Below, piece by piece: positions 11,248 to 20,497 of a DNA stretch of 64,000 nt. Source of the DNA: Collariella sp. IMI 366227 (lineage: Eukaryota > Ascomycota > Sordariomycetes > Sordariales > Chaetomiaceae); NCBI GenBank assembly GCA_027946355.1, contig JAPEUS010000008.1:62001-126000 (forward strand), given 5' to 3'. Each line of letters starts with the position of its first letter. The stretch's first letter is position 1. The position numbers and the translations under genes are program-made. The notes beneath the pieces were generated by a model, which was not told where the DNA came from, ran no database searches, and saw only the letters and a program-made list of their open reading frames with translations.

Positions 11248-13047
11248 CTACTGTTGTTGGGCGGCCGAATCCGCGGGCGACGCCTCCTCGTGCTCATGCG
11301 GCCCGGCTGCTCCAACCTGCTGCTGCTGCTGCCGCAGCGCCGCTACCTCAGCGGTGAGCGCCGCAATGTGCTGCTCATGCGCGCTGAGTGTCTCAAGCAT
11401 CTGCGCCTTGCCCCTCGCCTCGGCCTCCATCTGCGAGTTGAGCTTCTTAACCGTCCCCTCGAGATGCTGAAAGTAGGCCCAGAGGCCGGGGTCTGTCCCA
11501 ACAAACGTGTTGTTCTCGCCACCGGAGGCGGGGGGCGCCGTGGTGCTTGCCGCGCGAGGCCGCTCACGACCCTGTGCGGTGGCATTGCCTTGAATTGCAT
11601 CTCGGTCAGCGGGGGGGTACTGAGAGAGCCAGGCTTGCTTGGCCGCTGGTGACATACCATGCGTAGGAAGAGAGAGGCCGGGAACACCTTGCTGCTGCTG
11701 CTGCTCGGTGGGCACCCGCTGCGGGTGCTGGTGAAGGCGGGGGCTCAGCGGTTTCGGGCTCTCCGTCATGCCGCCCTGCGAGTAAAGAGACGCGCTGCCC
11801 GCGCTCAGTGGCATCGACGATACGCTGGTGTGCGGTGTGTGGCTGTTGGGGCCGCTGGGGGACGTGTTCGAGCCTGACGAGCCACGGTCAACGTTGGGTG
11901 GGTACAGGCTGCCGGAGACGCCAGGTCGTGGCCCGGCCGGAGGATAAGTGCTGGAGTGGCCGGCGCCGTAACTCTCTGCGCCCACGTGCCCCGCAACTTG
12001 CGCCGCCTTAATGCTGGGCATGCTCAACCGACGCCGCTCTTCTTCCGTCATGTCTCCGCCGCCCTCGTACAGTTCATCTGCCAGGCCAGAGTTGTCCGCT
12101 GATCCAACATTTGACCCGTCATTGAGCCCGAAAGAACCCATTGTCTGCCGTCTGCCGGCGCAACCGCCAGCTCCTTTGCTGTGTCTCGCCAGCGCATCGC
12201 CGCGCGCAAATTTCCTATCACAACTCGGGCAGACATGTGGCTTCTCGCCCGTATGCAGTTTGCTGTGACGCTTGAGATCGTGGAGGCGACGGAACCGCAA
12301 GTTGCACGACTGGCACACGTAGGGCTTCTCCTGGCTATGTGTGAGCAGATGACTCTTCAAATTGTGGTGACGAGTGAACTCGGTCTCGCAGTAGGGGCAT
12401 TTGTGTTTCTTGTTGGAACCCGGCGAGCGGGGTGTGAGGTCGAGGGTGGGCGTTTGCGATGTGGGCATGGGCATGCTCATCACCCGCTGCGGGCCGCCGG
12501 ATGCCGGCATGGCCCCGGGATAAGAGAGGGAGGACCCCGTCTTGTCTTCCATTTGCGCCTCGGGCTGCGGCGCATACGGGTTGTCGTCATGATGTGAGTC
12601 AACATCCATCGCGCCCGGGCTGTCTACTACGTGTCCCTCTCCGTCGTCGAGACTGGCGCCGCTTGTGCCACTCTGCGGACTAACATGATGATGAAGGTCA
12701 TCGGCGCCAGGATGAGTATGGACATGGCCCGTCGGGAGGGTGACGGAGCTGAGGGCGCGGGCCGCTGCCGCAGCGGCGTCAATGTCCGACTGCCCCGCGT
12801 CTGAGGGCATGTCGTGTTGTGGTCGGTGAAGTTCTGACGCGACACCCGACATCAGGTCCTCGACGGCCGCTTGTGCGGATGCTTGGTGTTCGTGTTGCAC
12901 CAAGTGGGCGACCTGATGGTGCTCTTCCTCCTCCCGCCCGCTGCCCTCGTCCACGCCAGCTTCGCCGGCCTCGTGGGAGTGTGGCTGCCTGGCGAAGCCT
13001 ATCAGCCGGGCAACCTTGGACGGCGAGAGGTCGCCTCCGTAAGCCAT
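11248..13047 (-). CDS. C2H2 zinc-finger transcription factor with three fingers and a C-terminal coiled coil
   Basis: Likely a sequence-specific nuclear transcription regulator. Three contiguous fingers lie at about residues 214-296. Two are classic, opening CPYCETEF and CQSCNLRF. The third (CPSCDRKF...LARHSKGAGGC) replaces the last histidine by cysteine, a C2HC variant seen in several fungal factors. Upstream is an acidic, His/Asp-rich region. Downstream are Pro/Ser/Gln-rich stretches with short poly-Gln, and the last 70 residues form a heptad-like coiled coil (EGTVKKLNSQMEAEARGKAQ and following). The start chosen is the first in-frame ATG, reading MAYGGDLSPSK. The frame stays open and coding-like upstream to about 13250 without an ATG, so the true N-terminus may be longer. 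I do not recognise the exact orthologue; it is not CRZ1, whose fingers differ. Confidence 0.85.
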   Translation of the reverse strand: MAYGGDLSPSKVARLIGFARQPHSHEAGEAGVDEGSGREEEEHHQVAHLVQHEHQASAQAAVEDLMSGVASELHRPQHDMPSDAGQSDIDAAAAAARALSSVTLPTGHVHTHPGADDLHHHVSPQSGTSGASLDDGEGHVVDSPGAMDVDSHHDDNPYAPQPEAQMEDKTGSSLSYPGAMPASGGPQRVMSMPMPTSQTPTLDLTPRSPGSNKKHKCPYCETEFTRHHNLKSHLLTHSQEKPYVCQSCNLRFRRLHDLKRHSKLHTGEKPHVCPSCDRKFARGDALARHSKGAGGCAGRRQTMGSFGLNDGSNVGSADNSGLADELYEGGGDMTEEERRRLSMPSIKAAQVAGHVGAESYGAGHSSTYPPAGPRPGVSGSLYPPNVDRGSSGSNTSPSGPNSHTPHTSVSSMPLSAGSASLYSQGGMTESPKPLSPRLHQHPQRVPTEQQQQQGVPGLSLPTHGMSPAAKQAWLSQYPPADRDAIQGNATAQGRERPRAASTTAPPASGGENNTFVGTDPGLWAYFQHLEGTVKKLNSQMEAEARGKAQMLETLSAHEQHIAALTAEVAALRQQQQQVGAAGPHEHEEASPADSAAQQQ

Positions 13048-13211
13048 CGGATCCTGCGAGGTGGGCGTCGTCTCCCGCACTCGCTTGAGCGATCTCTGAC
13101 GCGTCAAATCGGTGACGGGTCCAAAGGTAGGTTGTGTCGTCTGCGGCGCGGTCGAGGTTGACGGGGCGCGCGCGGAGCTTCGGCCGCAGTGGGACCCCGT
13201 TCCGAGGCCAT

Positions 13212-15386
13212 AACGTCGAGGTACAAGCGAGGTTGCGGTTGAAGGAGAGGAGTTCTAGACGCCTATGATGCTACCAAGTCTCTGAATACAACGTCTGTCG
13301 CGTTCACTGCGTCACCGACGGCGAAGCGGCATCGCCAGGTGATGGGGGTAGTCGGGGCGTTGATGTGTGGCTGGAGCGGCTGGAGATCGTGGCGAGAGCT
13401 GCGAGATGCTGGGGCGACGGAATGTCCTGGCAATGATGCGCGGAGCAGCTGGAATCTGCCTGAAAGGGCACGAATCTCAATTGGAGTCTACGGGCTGCAG
13501 TCCCGGAGGTAATGGCTGTCAACAATATGAGCAGCCAAAAAATCCGACACGGTGAGGTTGCTTGTGACTGCGGGCGTCGTGTGGCATGGATGAGAGGGCA
13601 GCCTCAAGTTGAGGGACGAAGGAAGGCTGAGAGGCAACGGGGACAGTGGCAGAAAGTGGCAGTGGGAGGGAAGAAAAATGGGCGCAGCAGCTGGCAAGCC
13701 TCTTTTAGCCCCACCGATCGCCGACGACGGACGACAAGGCGCGCTGGCACCTGTCAAGCGGGACTGGATGTGGTCAAAGCTCCTCCATGCTTCGGCATTT
13801 TGGTGCAGCCTCGCCGCGCTAGCCGCTTCCAGCTGCTTAAGCCACCGCTTCGTATTCCCATTCTCGGTTACTGCTTATCCTCAGCTCCCTCGTCTGGGCT
13901 CAGGACGCTAGACACCGGCTTACTTCAGGCCAAGCTGAAGATGAGAGTGGCTGTGCTGATACTAATTCCGTTGGCCGAGAGCTTCGCGGGTCATCGCAGG
14001 AGAGATGCAGCAGAGTGGGGCACAGGTTCCCGCTAACACGAAGAGGAGTGGCGTCGTCACCTCCGCGAAATTGTGGCACACATCATCGCCATGTCGGACC
14101 TGGTGTGGGAGACGGCGCCAGTTGCGCAGGGACGTTAAACACTTGACTCGCTCTCTTGAGGAGAGACTTGAATTGATGAACATAGCTACTTTGGTCTGGC
14201 GCTCGGTTAGCAACCATCGGATTGTCCAGACTGCCGTCAGTGTGGTCGACCTACCCCCCAGCCCTCGGGAAGTTTACCAGAAGGAATATCAAACTCTTGA
14301 GGTACTCTGTGGAGAGCCCGACCAGCTTCCCCCCGTTTTGTCCCTGTCACTGGGAAGTTTCACAACGATTTCCTGGAATAGGAACATTTGTCTTGTTTAC
14401 CCCTTTGATCATCGACAGCCCAGGAGCTCTGCATGAAGCATTCGCATGGTGGGCCTTGGCTGCTCCTGCCTTGCTCGCTCAGCTGTCCTTGTTCGTACCT
14501 AATAACAGGGAGAAATGTCACGTCCTATTCGCTCAAGTCCGAACAGAGGGAGAGACCACAGACGGGAGCTCTTGGAGGACCAAGTGCCACCTAATTCGAG
14601 GTGCGATGCAGCACGAAGATGGAAGACATGTGTCGCTGGTACTTTTGGGAGTTGACGGTGGCCGGAGCTAACCTTCAGAAGACGGTCGGATAGTCTCTGT
14701 TCGTCACCTCAACCTGATGCGTCTTAAACACACAGAGAACTCGACAGTAGTCTTCAGAGCCGGGTGCAATCTTTCAGTATCCGAACTTGATCCGGGTGGC
14801 TTTGTGTTAGGCAATAAGAAATCGCTTAGATTCGTCCTGCTTTTTCCTGAGTTCCTAAAATTGAGTCACTCAAATCAAAGAAAAACAAAAAGGTGAAAGG
14901 CTAAGAAAAGGAACAGAATAAGAAAGAAGGAAAAAATGGGGCTCACAAGATGTTCTGAGCAATTGTTAAGAAGAAGGCTCTTTTAAATAAACGAAGGAGG
15001 TCTCAACATACCGACACATTTCTTCTGCATTAAAATTGGTGATTTGGCCGTGAATCTGTGAATTTGCAGATGTGGTTGCCAAGTCTCGATGCTAACAATC
15101 AAACGATTCATACACAGTACGTGCACTGTATGTGTTGGTGGTCATCTAGGGACCAGGAGATCCTGACCTTCGTCAACTTTCCGCCATGCTTGCATCTTTC
15201 GCTCTCCACTCAACACAGTTTTGTCCGTGAGGTCGCCATGGGATTGTTAGCCCCAAATTTAGCATCACCCCGCCAGATCACCTCCAGCGCCAGCTCCAGT
15301 TCTGGCACAGCCTCGTCTCGGTTGCTGTCGTTAGAGTAGATTCAACGCCTCCATCCGCGCACCAACCTTTTCGTGCACCCTCTCAA
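13212..15386. other. Intergenic region, nothing supported
   Basis: The first part is the likely promoter of the minus-strand C2H2 gene. An A-rich patch occurs near 14870-14930. Frames of 80-175 codons are open here, but none has family features or consistent splice sites. Confidence 0.45.
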
Positions 15387-16141
15387 ATGGACAAGCGACC
15401 ACCTCAACTTGCTGCGCTGCAGCTTCAAGAAGTTGGATGAGGCGATTCCTCCAGAAACTGAATGCCAGCTGCCCCCGTATGGTCGACAGCGAGCTACTGT
15501 GCGAGCCCGTGACTTGACACTGGATTGCCACCTTCCTGCCCTCCGAAGAAGCGACATCGAGCGGCTGCTCATCTGCAAGTATGGCCGGTTGGTTCTCTCG
15601 CGGTGAGCCGCCAATCCCCTTGCTTGTTTCTGAATGTCGCAAAGGCTCATGCTTATTTAGCGCCGGGTTCCCCTTCAGTTTCCTTGGGGAGCCGCTGAAC
15701 GGCGTCCGCAACGCAGCCTGCCTTGGCTACTCCCACGCATCCGCAGGAGAGGCCGGCCCGGTGCCCGTCGCTCTGTGGACTGACTCCTGGCTGATTCTTG
15801 AGTACCGCCGGGAACGCTTTGGAGTTGCATATGTTCGTCGTCAAGCAAATCCGCCAAGCCAATTGCATGATCTGTATCTCCTTGCGCATCTGAGAGCTGT
15901 CGCTCAACGCCAGCAAACACAAGCAGGACAACAGGTCCCACCTGCCTTCCAAGTACGTCGTCTTTCTACTAGACGTTAGCTGCAGTCGTGTTCTAACATC
16001 ACCCGGTCCTGCGCTATTTTGACAGTCCACGGAGACAAGAAGCTAGTGCATGTCTTTAGTGCCAACATCTCCGCCGCCTTTCTCAAGCTGTTCGACTTTC
16101 CTACCGAGGCAGCGGAAGCCGCAGCGGCTTTGTCAATCTAG
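15387..16141 (+). pseudogene. Decayed copy of a multicopy fungal hypothetical-protein family
   Basis: Three blocks of protein-like sequence lie in order on the plus strand. Block 1 (to 15602) includes LNLLRCSFKKLDEAIPPET and ECQLPPYGRQRATVRARDLT. Block 2 (15661-15952) includes FLGEPLNGVRNAACLGY and WLILEYRRERFGVAYVRRQ followed by ANPPSQLHDLYLLAHL. Block 3 (to the TAG at 16141) includes VHVFSANISAAFLKLFDFP. Good 58-nt (GTGAGC...TTTAG) and roughly 73-nt (GTACGT...GACAG) introns separate them. From memory, this block order matches a lineage-specific fungal family of unknown function that is often present in many copies. The only ATG near the start (15387) is in another frame from block 1, and the second intron joins blocks 2 and 3 out of frame. 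The C-terminus also ends early. Two frame breaks and truncation suggest a non-functional copy, although sequencing error cannot be excluded here. Confidence 0.65.
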
Positions 16142-16175
16142 CATACCGTCGTGCCCTCAAACCGTATACCCCTTT

Positions 16176-16610
16176 CTACTCCCGGCTGCTTGGGCTAATA
16201 CTTTCGGACTCACACACCATGGACACCGACGTCACATCTGAGACTATAGCACCGGCGCAGTCCGAAGAGTGAAGGGCGTCAAATAAGCCCGCCGCCTGCG
16301 CTTTGAAGGCATTGACTTGGTCGAAGGGGGAGGTTGACACCACACCAAGATGAAGCCCCCCCTCCCTCATTGCGGAAGCAGTTTGAAGAGCATCCAACGT
16401 CTCCTGATATCGAAGGAGCAGCCCCTTGAATATAAAGACAGGCCAGGGAGTGTTATAACAGAGGGAGGGGCGTGGTCCCAGGATCACGTTACTCTGGTTG
16501 GAAGCCCGTTTCACATTGGTGATATCCCACGGCTCCCAACCGTCAGGATAGGATTTTGTGGCTATGCTCCTCGCCAACGTCATCCACGGCTGAGCCTCAA
16601 AGGTTGCCAT
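16176..16610 (-). CDS. Candidate hypothetical protein, 144 residues
   Basis: A single frame runs from a true ATG at 16610 to a TAG at 16176. Its composition is balanced and protein-like, with segments such as PDGWEPWDITNVKRASNQ and LRYQETLDALQTASAMREGG. It has no signal peptide, membrane span or motif I recognise. It is tail-to-tail with the decayed gene ending at 16141. It could be a lineage-specific gene, a gene fragment or a chance frame. Confidence 0.3.
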   Translation of the reverse strand: MATFEAQPWMTLARSIATKSYPDGWEPWDITNVKRASNQSNVILGPRPSLCYNTPWPVFIFKGLLLRYQETLDALQTASAMREGGLHLGVVSTSPFDQVNAFKAQAAGLFDALHSSDCAGAIVSDVTSVSMVCESESISPSSRE

Positions 16611-16690
16611 ATTTAGGGGACGTTGAATGTCGCCATCATTGAATACTCCGCAGACTCGGGCAGATCACCGTAAGATGATCGATGCACGTC

Positions 16691-16774
16691 AATCATTGAT
16701 GAGCAGCCCCAGGTTGAGATGATTGCCGTCTATCATTAAATCAGTGATGAGCCGCCCCAGGCTCAGACAATCAG
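16691..16774 (+). repeat. Imperfect direct repeat, two copies 48 bp apart
   Basis: The segments starting at 16691 and 16739 share AATCA-TGATGAGC-GCCCCAGG with a few substitutions over about 36 bases. This may be a small tandem duplication or paired binding sites; no role is known. Confidence 0.6.
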
Positions 16775-17799
16775 CACTGCCGATCCGGGCCCACGGCGGC
16801 AACGTCAAAGTAACAGTGTCACATCTCGCCCGGACGGGCCGAGAAATGGTGCGCCTTGCTGTGCGACAAGGATTGCGGGGAAAATGCATGTCACGGCCCT
16901 CTCGAAACCGTCGGGGACCCTTCCAGTCGATTGTGCGACGGGCTGGGCTGCCCGAGTCATGGCGACCTCACAAAGAGATGGAAAGGTTAAAAAAAAAGAC
17001 GTGGTGATGCTCTTCCGGCTTTTGGCGGGGTCCAATGGCTGGCGAGGACGCAACCCTCCGACACAGCGCTAGCCCAGACCTGGCTTAGCCAGGCACCTCC
17101 ATGGGTCGATGCAAGGCAGGCAGGGACGACGCTGCGACGGGAGTGTTCCTGCGTTGCGCACGTGGTCGCTCTGGCGTCGCCCTCGTCCAAAGTCGAAGTT
17201 GGGCGTCAGCCTTTGGACAACACCACAAACGCACTTAATGACGATGGCCCGTCATCGCCTCGTTCTCAAAATCTCACGGCGTTCTGGCCATTCGTGATGA
17301 TCCATGGCCAGCTTGGCGCCGTGTTAGCACCCTTGGCAGCTCCGCGATCCGGCAGGGGGTGGTGGTGATGGCGTCCACTGTTAAGGTTGGATGCTGTGCC
17401 CGACTTTTTCGAAGCCAGGGTTGGCGTCGCAGTTACCTCTGGGAGAATGCTGTTTCTGACAGGTGCTCCCTTGAACTGCGTGGACACTCTCTTGGTCGGA
17501 TTTTTCTTCCGAAACACGATCATGAGATGGCAATCCCTGCCATTCATGGACGGGCGGGAGGTCGGGAACTGGCGGTACCTGCAGCAGGCGCCTTGCCCAG
17601 TTTGCAACCCCAGACCGAGCCCTTTGTTGCGGGAAAGCAATCACTGGCAATCTCGCCAGACGGCGGTCGCCCTGGTCACTGCCTTGGCCTTGGCGGCGTC
17701 TGGGCGAAACATCCTGGCCGCTGCTCATTTCGCGAGCGGCTCCTTTTCCCATTCGACTCTCGGCCCATTCTCAATCTCTCCACCCCTTTGAGGAGCCAA

Positions 17800-17816
17800 C
17801 TCTCTCTCTCTCTCTC
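17800..17816 (+). repeat. CT dinucleotide run in the SUN gene promoter or leader
   Basis: About eight CT units sit roughly 210 bases upstream of the SUN start codon. Pyrimidine runs near fungal transcription starts are common; a specific role is not shown. Confidence 0.6.
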
Positions 17817-18028
17817 CTTCAGTTCATCTCTCCCTTGAATTGTTGGTTTGCACACTCCTTTGCGACGAGCCTTCCAACCAACAGAGAGTCGACGCTCTCT
17901 ACCACATTCTTTTGGAACCCAACGAACTTACTAACACCCACACCCACACGCTGCTCCTTTGGTGACAGGCCTTGCGCCGAAAAAAGCGACGAATCGACGA
18001 CCACTGCGACGCAGAAATATCAATCAGA

Positions 18029-19361
18029 ATGAAGGGACTCTTCAAGACCGCCGTTGCGGCTGCCGTCATTGCCGGCGTGGCCGCCCAACCGCACATTCAT
18101 GGCCACAGGCACCTCCACGCCAAGAAGGACTCCCCTATCGCGAAGCGCAACACGGTTGTCGTTACCGAAGTTGTTGAGGGCCCGACTGTCGTTGAGTACG
18201 TGTTCGAGGATGGCTCGAAGGTTGACCCCTCCAAGGCCGCGAAGGGCATCGAGGAAGGTTCTTTCCTTGTGGTCGGCTCCTCTACGCCCACCTTCACCCC
18301 GCCTCCGCCGGTAGCCTCCACGTCGATCGTCAGCCTCGACCACGGCGGTCAGTTCTTCGAGAAGTCGACGACATCGGCTGCGCCGACCACCTCATCCACT
18401 CCTCCTCCGGAGCCCACCACCTCGGCCCCGCCCCCGCCGCCGCCAGAGGAGAAGAAAGGACCCACTGGTCTGGATGCCGAATTCCCGAGTGGCAAGATCA
18501 AGTGCGACAATGTCCCAACCGAGTATGGTCCCATTGAGATTCCGTGGACCGGCACCAACGGGTGGACGACGCTGGCCCAGTTCGGCGGGTGGATAAAGGG
18601 TGTTGCGATCGACAACATCAAGTCCCCGATCACGGGTACTTGCTCACCGGGCATGATGTGCTCGTACGCTTGCCCCGTCGGCTACCAGAAGACGCAGTGG
18701 CCCGAGGAGCAGGGCGCCACCGGCCAGTCCGTTGGCGGCCTGTGGTGCAACGATGACGGTTTCCTCGAGCTCACGCGCCCCTCGCACAAGACGCTCTGCG
18801 AGCGCGGAGCCGGCGGCGTGTACGTCCGCAACGAGCTCTCGGGGAGCGCCGCCGTCTGCCGCACCGACTACCCCGGCAACGAGGCCATGGTCATCCCCAT
18901 CGCCACCTCCCCCGGCGGCACCTACGAGCTCACGAACCCAGACTCTTCGACCTACTACAAGTGGAAGGGCATGCCCACGACTGCGCAGTACTACGTCAAC
19001 AACCTCGACGTCTCGGTCGAGGAGGCCTGCAGGTGGGACAGCCCCAAATTCCCCAAGTCGGCCGGCAACTGGGCGCCGGTCAACATTGGCGTCGGCAAGA
19101 GCGAGGCCGGCGAGACGTACATCTCCATCTTCCCCAACACGCCCACCACCACGGCTGTCCTTGACTTTGACATCGAGATTACGGGCGATATCTCGGGCAC
19201 CTGCTGGCTCAAGAGCGGCACGTACTCTGGCAACAACGGCTGCACGGTATGTCATTTTGGGACTGTTGAGAATCTCGCGTTGAAACAGCCTGCTAATTCC
19301 ATTACAGGTCGGCATGAAGCCCGGCGCCACCGCCACCATCGTCTTCAAGAACAGCTCTTGA
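18029..19361 (+). CDS. SUN-family secreted cell-wall protein (Sun4/Uth1/Psu1 type, GH132)
   Basis: Exons 18029-19246 and 19308-19361 are joined across a 61-nt GTATGT...TTACAG intron, giving 422-423 residues. Residues 1-19 form a signal peptide (MKGLFKTAVAAAVIAGVAA). A dibasic KR at 39-40 is a likely Kex2 site. A Ser/Thr/Pro-rich linker then leads to the conserved SUN domain, which begins near KIKCDNVPTEYGPI. Features typical of the family are GGWIKGVAIDNI, the cysteine-rich CSPGMMCSYACPVGYQKTQW, and the C-terminal half with CWLKSGTYSGNNGCT. The second exon encodes only VGMKPGATATIVFKNSS. The family acts outside the cell in wall remodelling and septation, and members have been linked to beta-glucan binding or hydrolysis. 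This gene is intact. Confidence 0.93.
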
Positions 19362-20497
19362 GCGAGCCTCGCCAGCAAGCGCAGTGTCGCTGCAGGCTCA
19401 TGGCGACGACCGTGCGAAAGATTTAACTAGCTTCAAAGCTCTCCCGATGATGACAATACTCCTACGGCCAGGGAGAGAGCGGTGGATTTAGGGTTGCATT
19501 TAATGTTTTGAAATGTTTTGTAACTGCCATTTCAACAAGGGGAAGACGGGCGGGGAGGGTGTTGGTTATATATACCACCTCGAATCGAGTTCTATCAGAG
19601 TTCTTGGTTCGAGCTTCTTTTGGCTCGGGACGGGGTCGTGTCCCACTTGGGGGTTGCGGGGAGGGGCCCGTCGGTTCTGTTGCTTGTATCTGTCCATGGT
19701 CCTATCTTGATCATTTTTGTCTATTTTTGGCGCATTTGGAATTTAAAGATTGACTGATGCTCTTTGAGGCGAGGTGAGGTGCTGATGTGACGGGCGGGGA
19801 AGATTGCTTTCTCTCGACTTGACTGTGCTACAAAACTTGACAGTAATTTCATGACAAGATGACAACAGTTATGGCTCTTTGACGAGTTCCCTGTAAACAA
19901 TGAAACAGCAATATAATCCGAGTCCATGTCTGCTTTGACCCCCTGAGCCTCGGTATTTGAACTTCCCGTCTGATGGCTGGCTGCAAGTCAACTGCCGCTG
20001 GCAATGTCTGTGCAGTGCAGATGCTGCTGCCCGTTACGCCTCCCCACAATCCGGTGGTTGCCTGCTGTCATTGGTGAGCCGCGTCAGCACGCAACCGGGA
20101 CCATACCACCTCACAAGGTTGACAAGGTACCTTGTCTCCGAAGACACTTGGAGCCTGGAAATATTCCCCGTCAGCCCTCCAACTGCACCACGTTTCACCA
20201 TTGAGCTTCCATCAACCGCGATATCGGTATTTCGAACACAGGCGTCCTCGAGCTGTTTACTGAGCAGCAAAACGACGCCACCGAACCGGAGATAGCACCC
20301 GAGCTTGCTTGCTTATCTACGCTGCTTCTGACGTTGGCAGCTCCGAGTGCGCCAACGACCAACGCCTCGACGACACCGAAGCACAATTCCCGGTCCTACT
20401 TGAACGCCTGGGACCTGTATCAAAAATCCTGTTTTCATCGGTCTCGCGATAGCTCAACACCCTCCTTGATGACCGTCCGACCCGTTACACACGCACC
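19362..20497. other. Intergenic region between the SUN gene and VPS10
   Basis: It contains the SUN 3' untranslated region and the VPS10 promoter. No coding frame with support was found. Confidence 0.5.

Larger units (their letters stand above)
16611..18028. other. Intergenic region, promoter side of the SUN gene
   Basis: It holds an imperfect 48-bp-spaced direct repeat at 16691-16774 and a CT dinucleotide run at 17800-17816. The 200 bases before the SUN start are pyrimidine-rich, as in promoters of strongly expressed fungal genes. No gene is supported. Confidence 0.45.

Noticed and set aside
14222..14671. 149-codon plus-strand frame
   Set aside because: No homologous motif, no plausible promoter or introns; likely chance.
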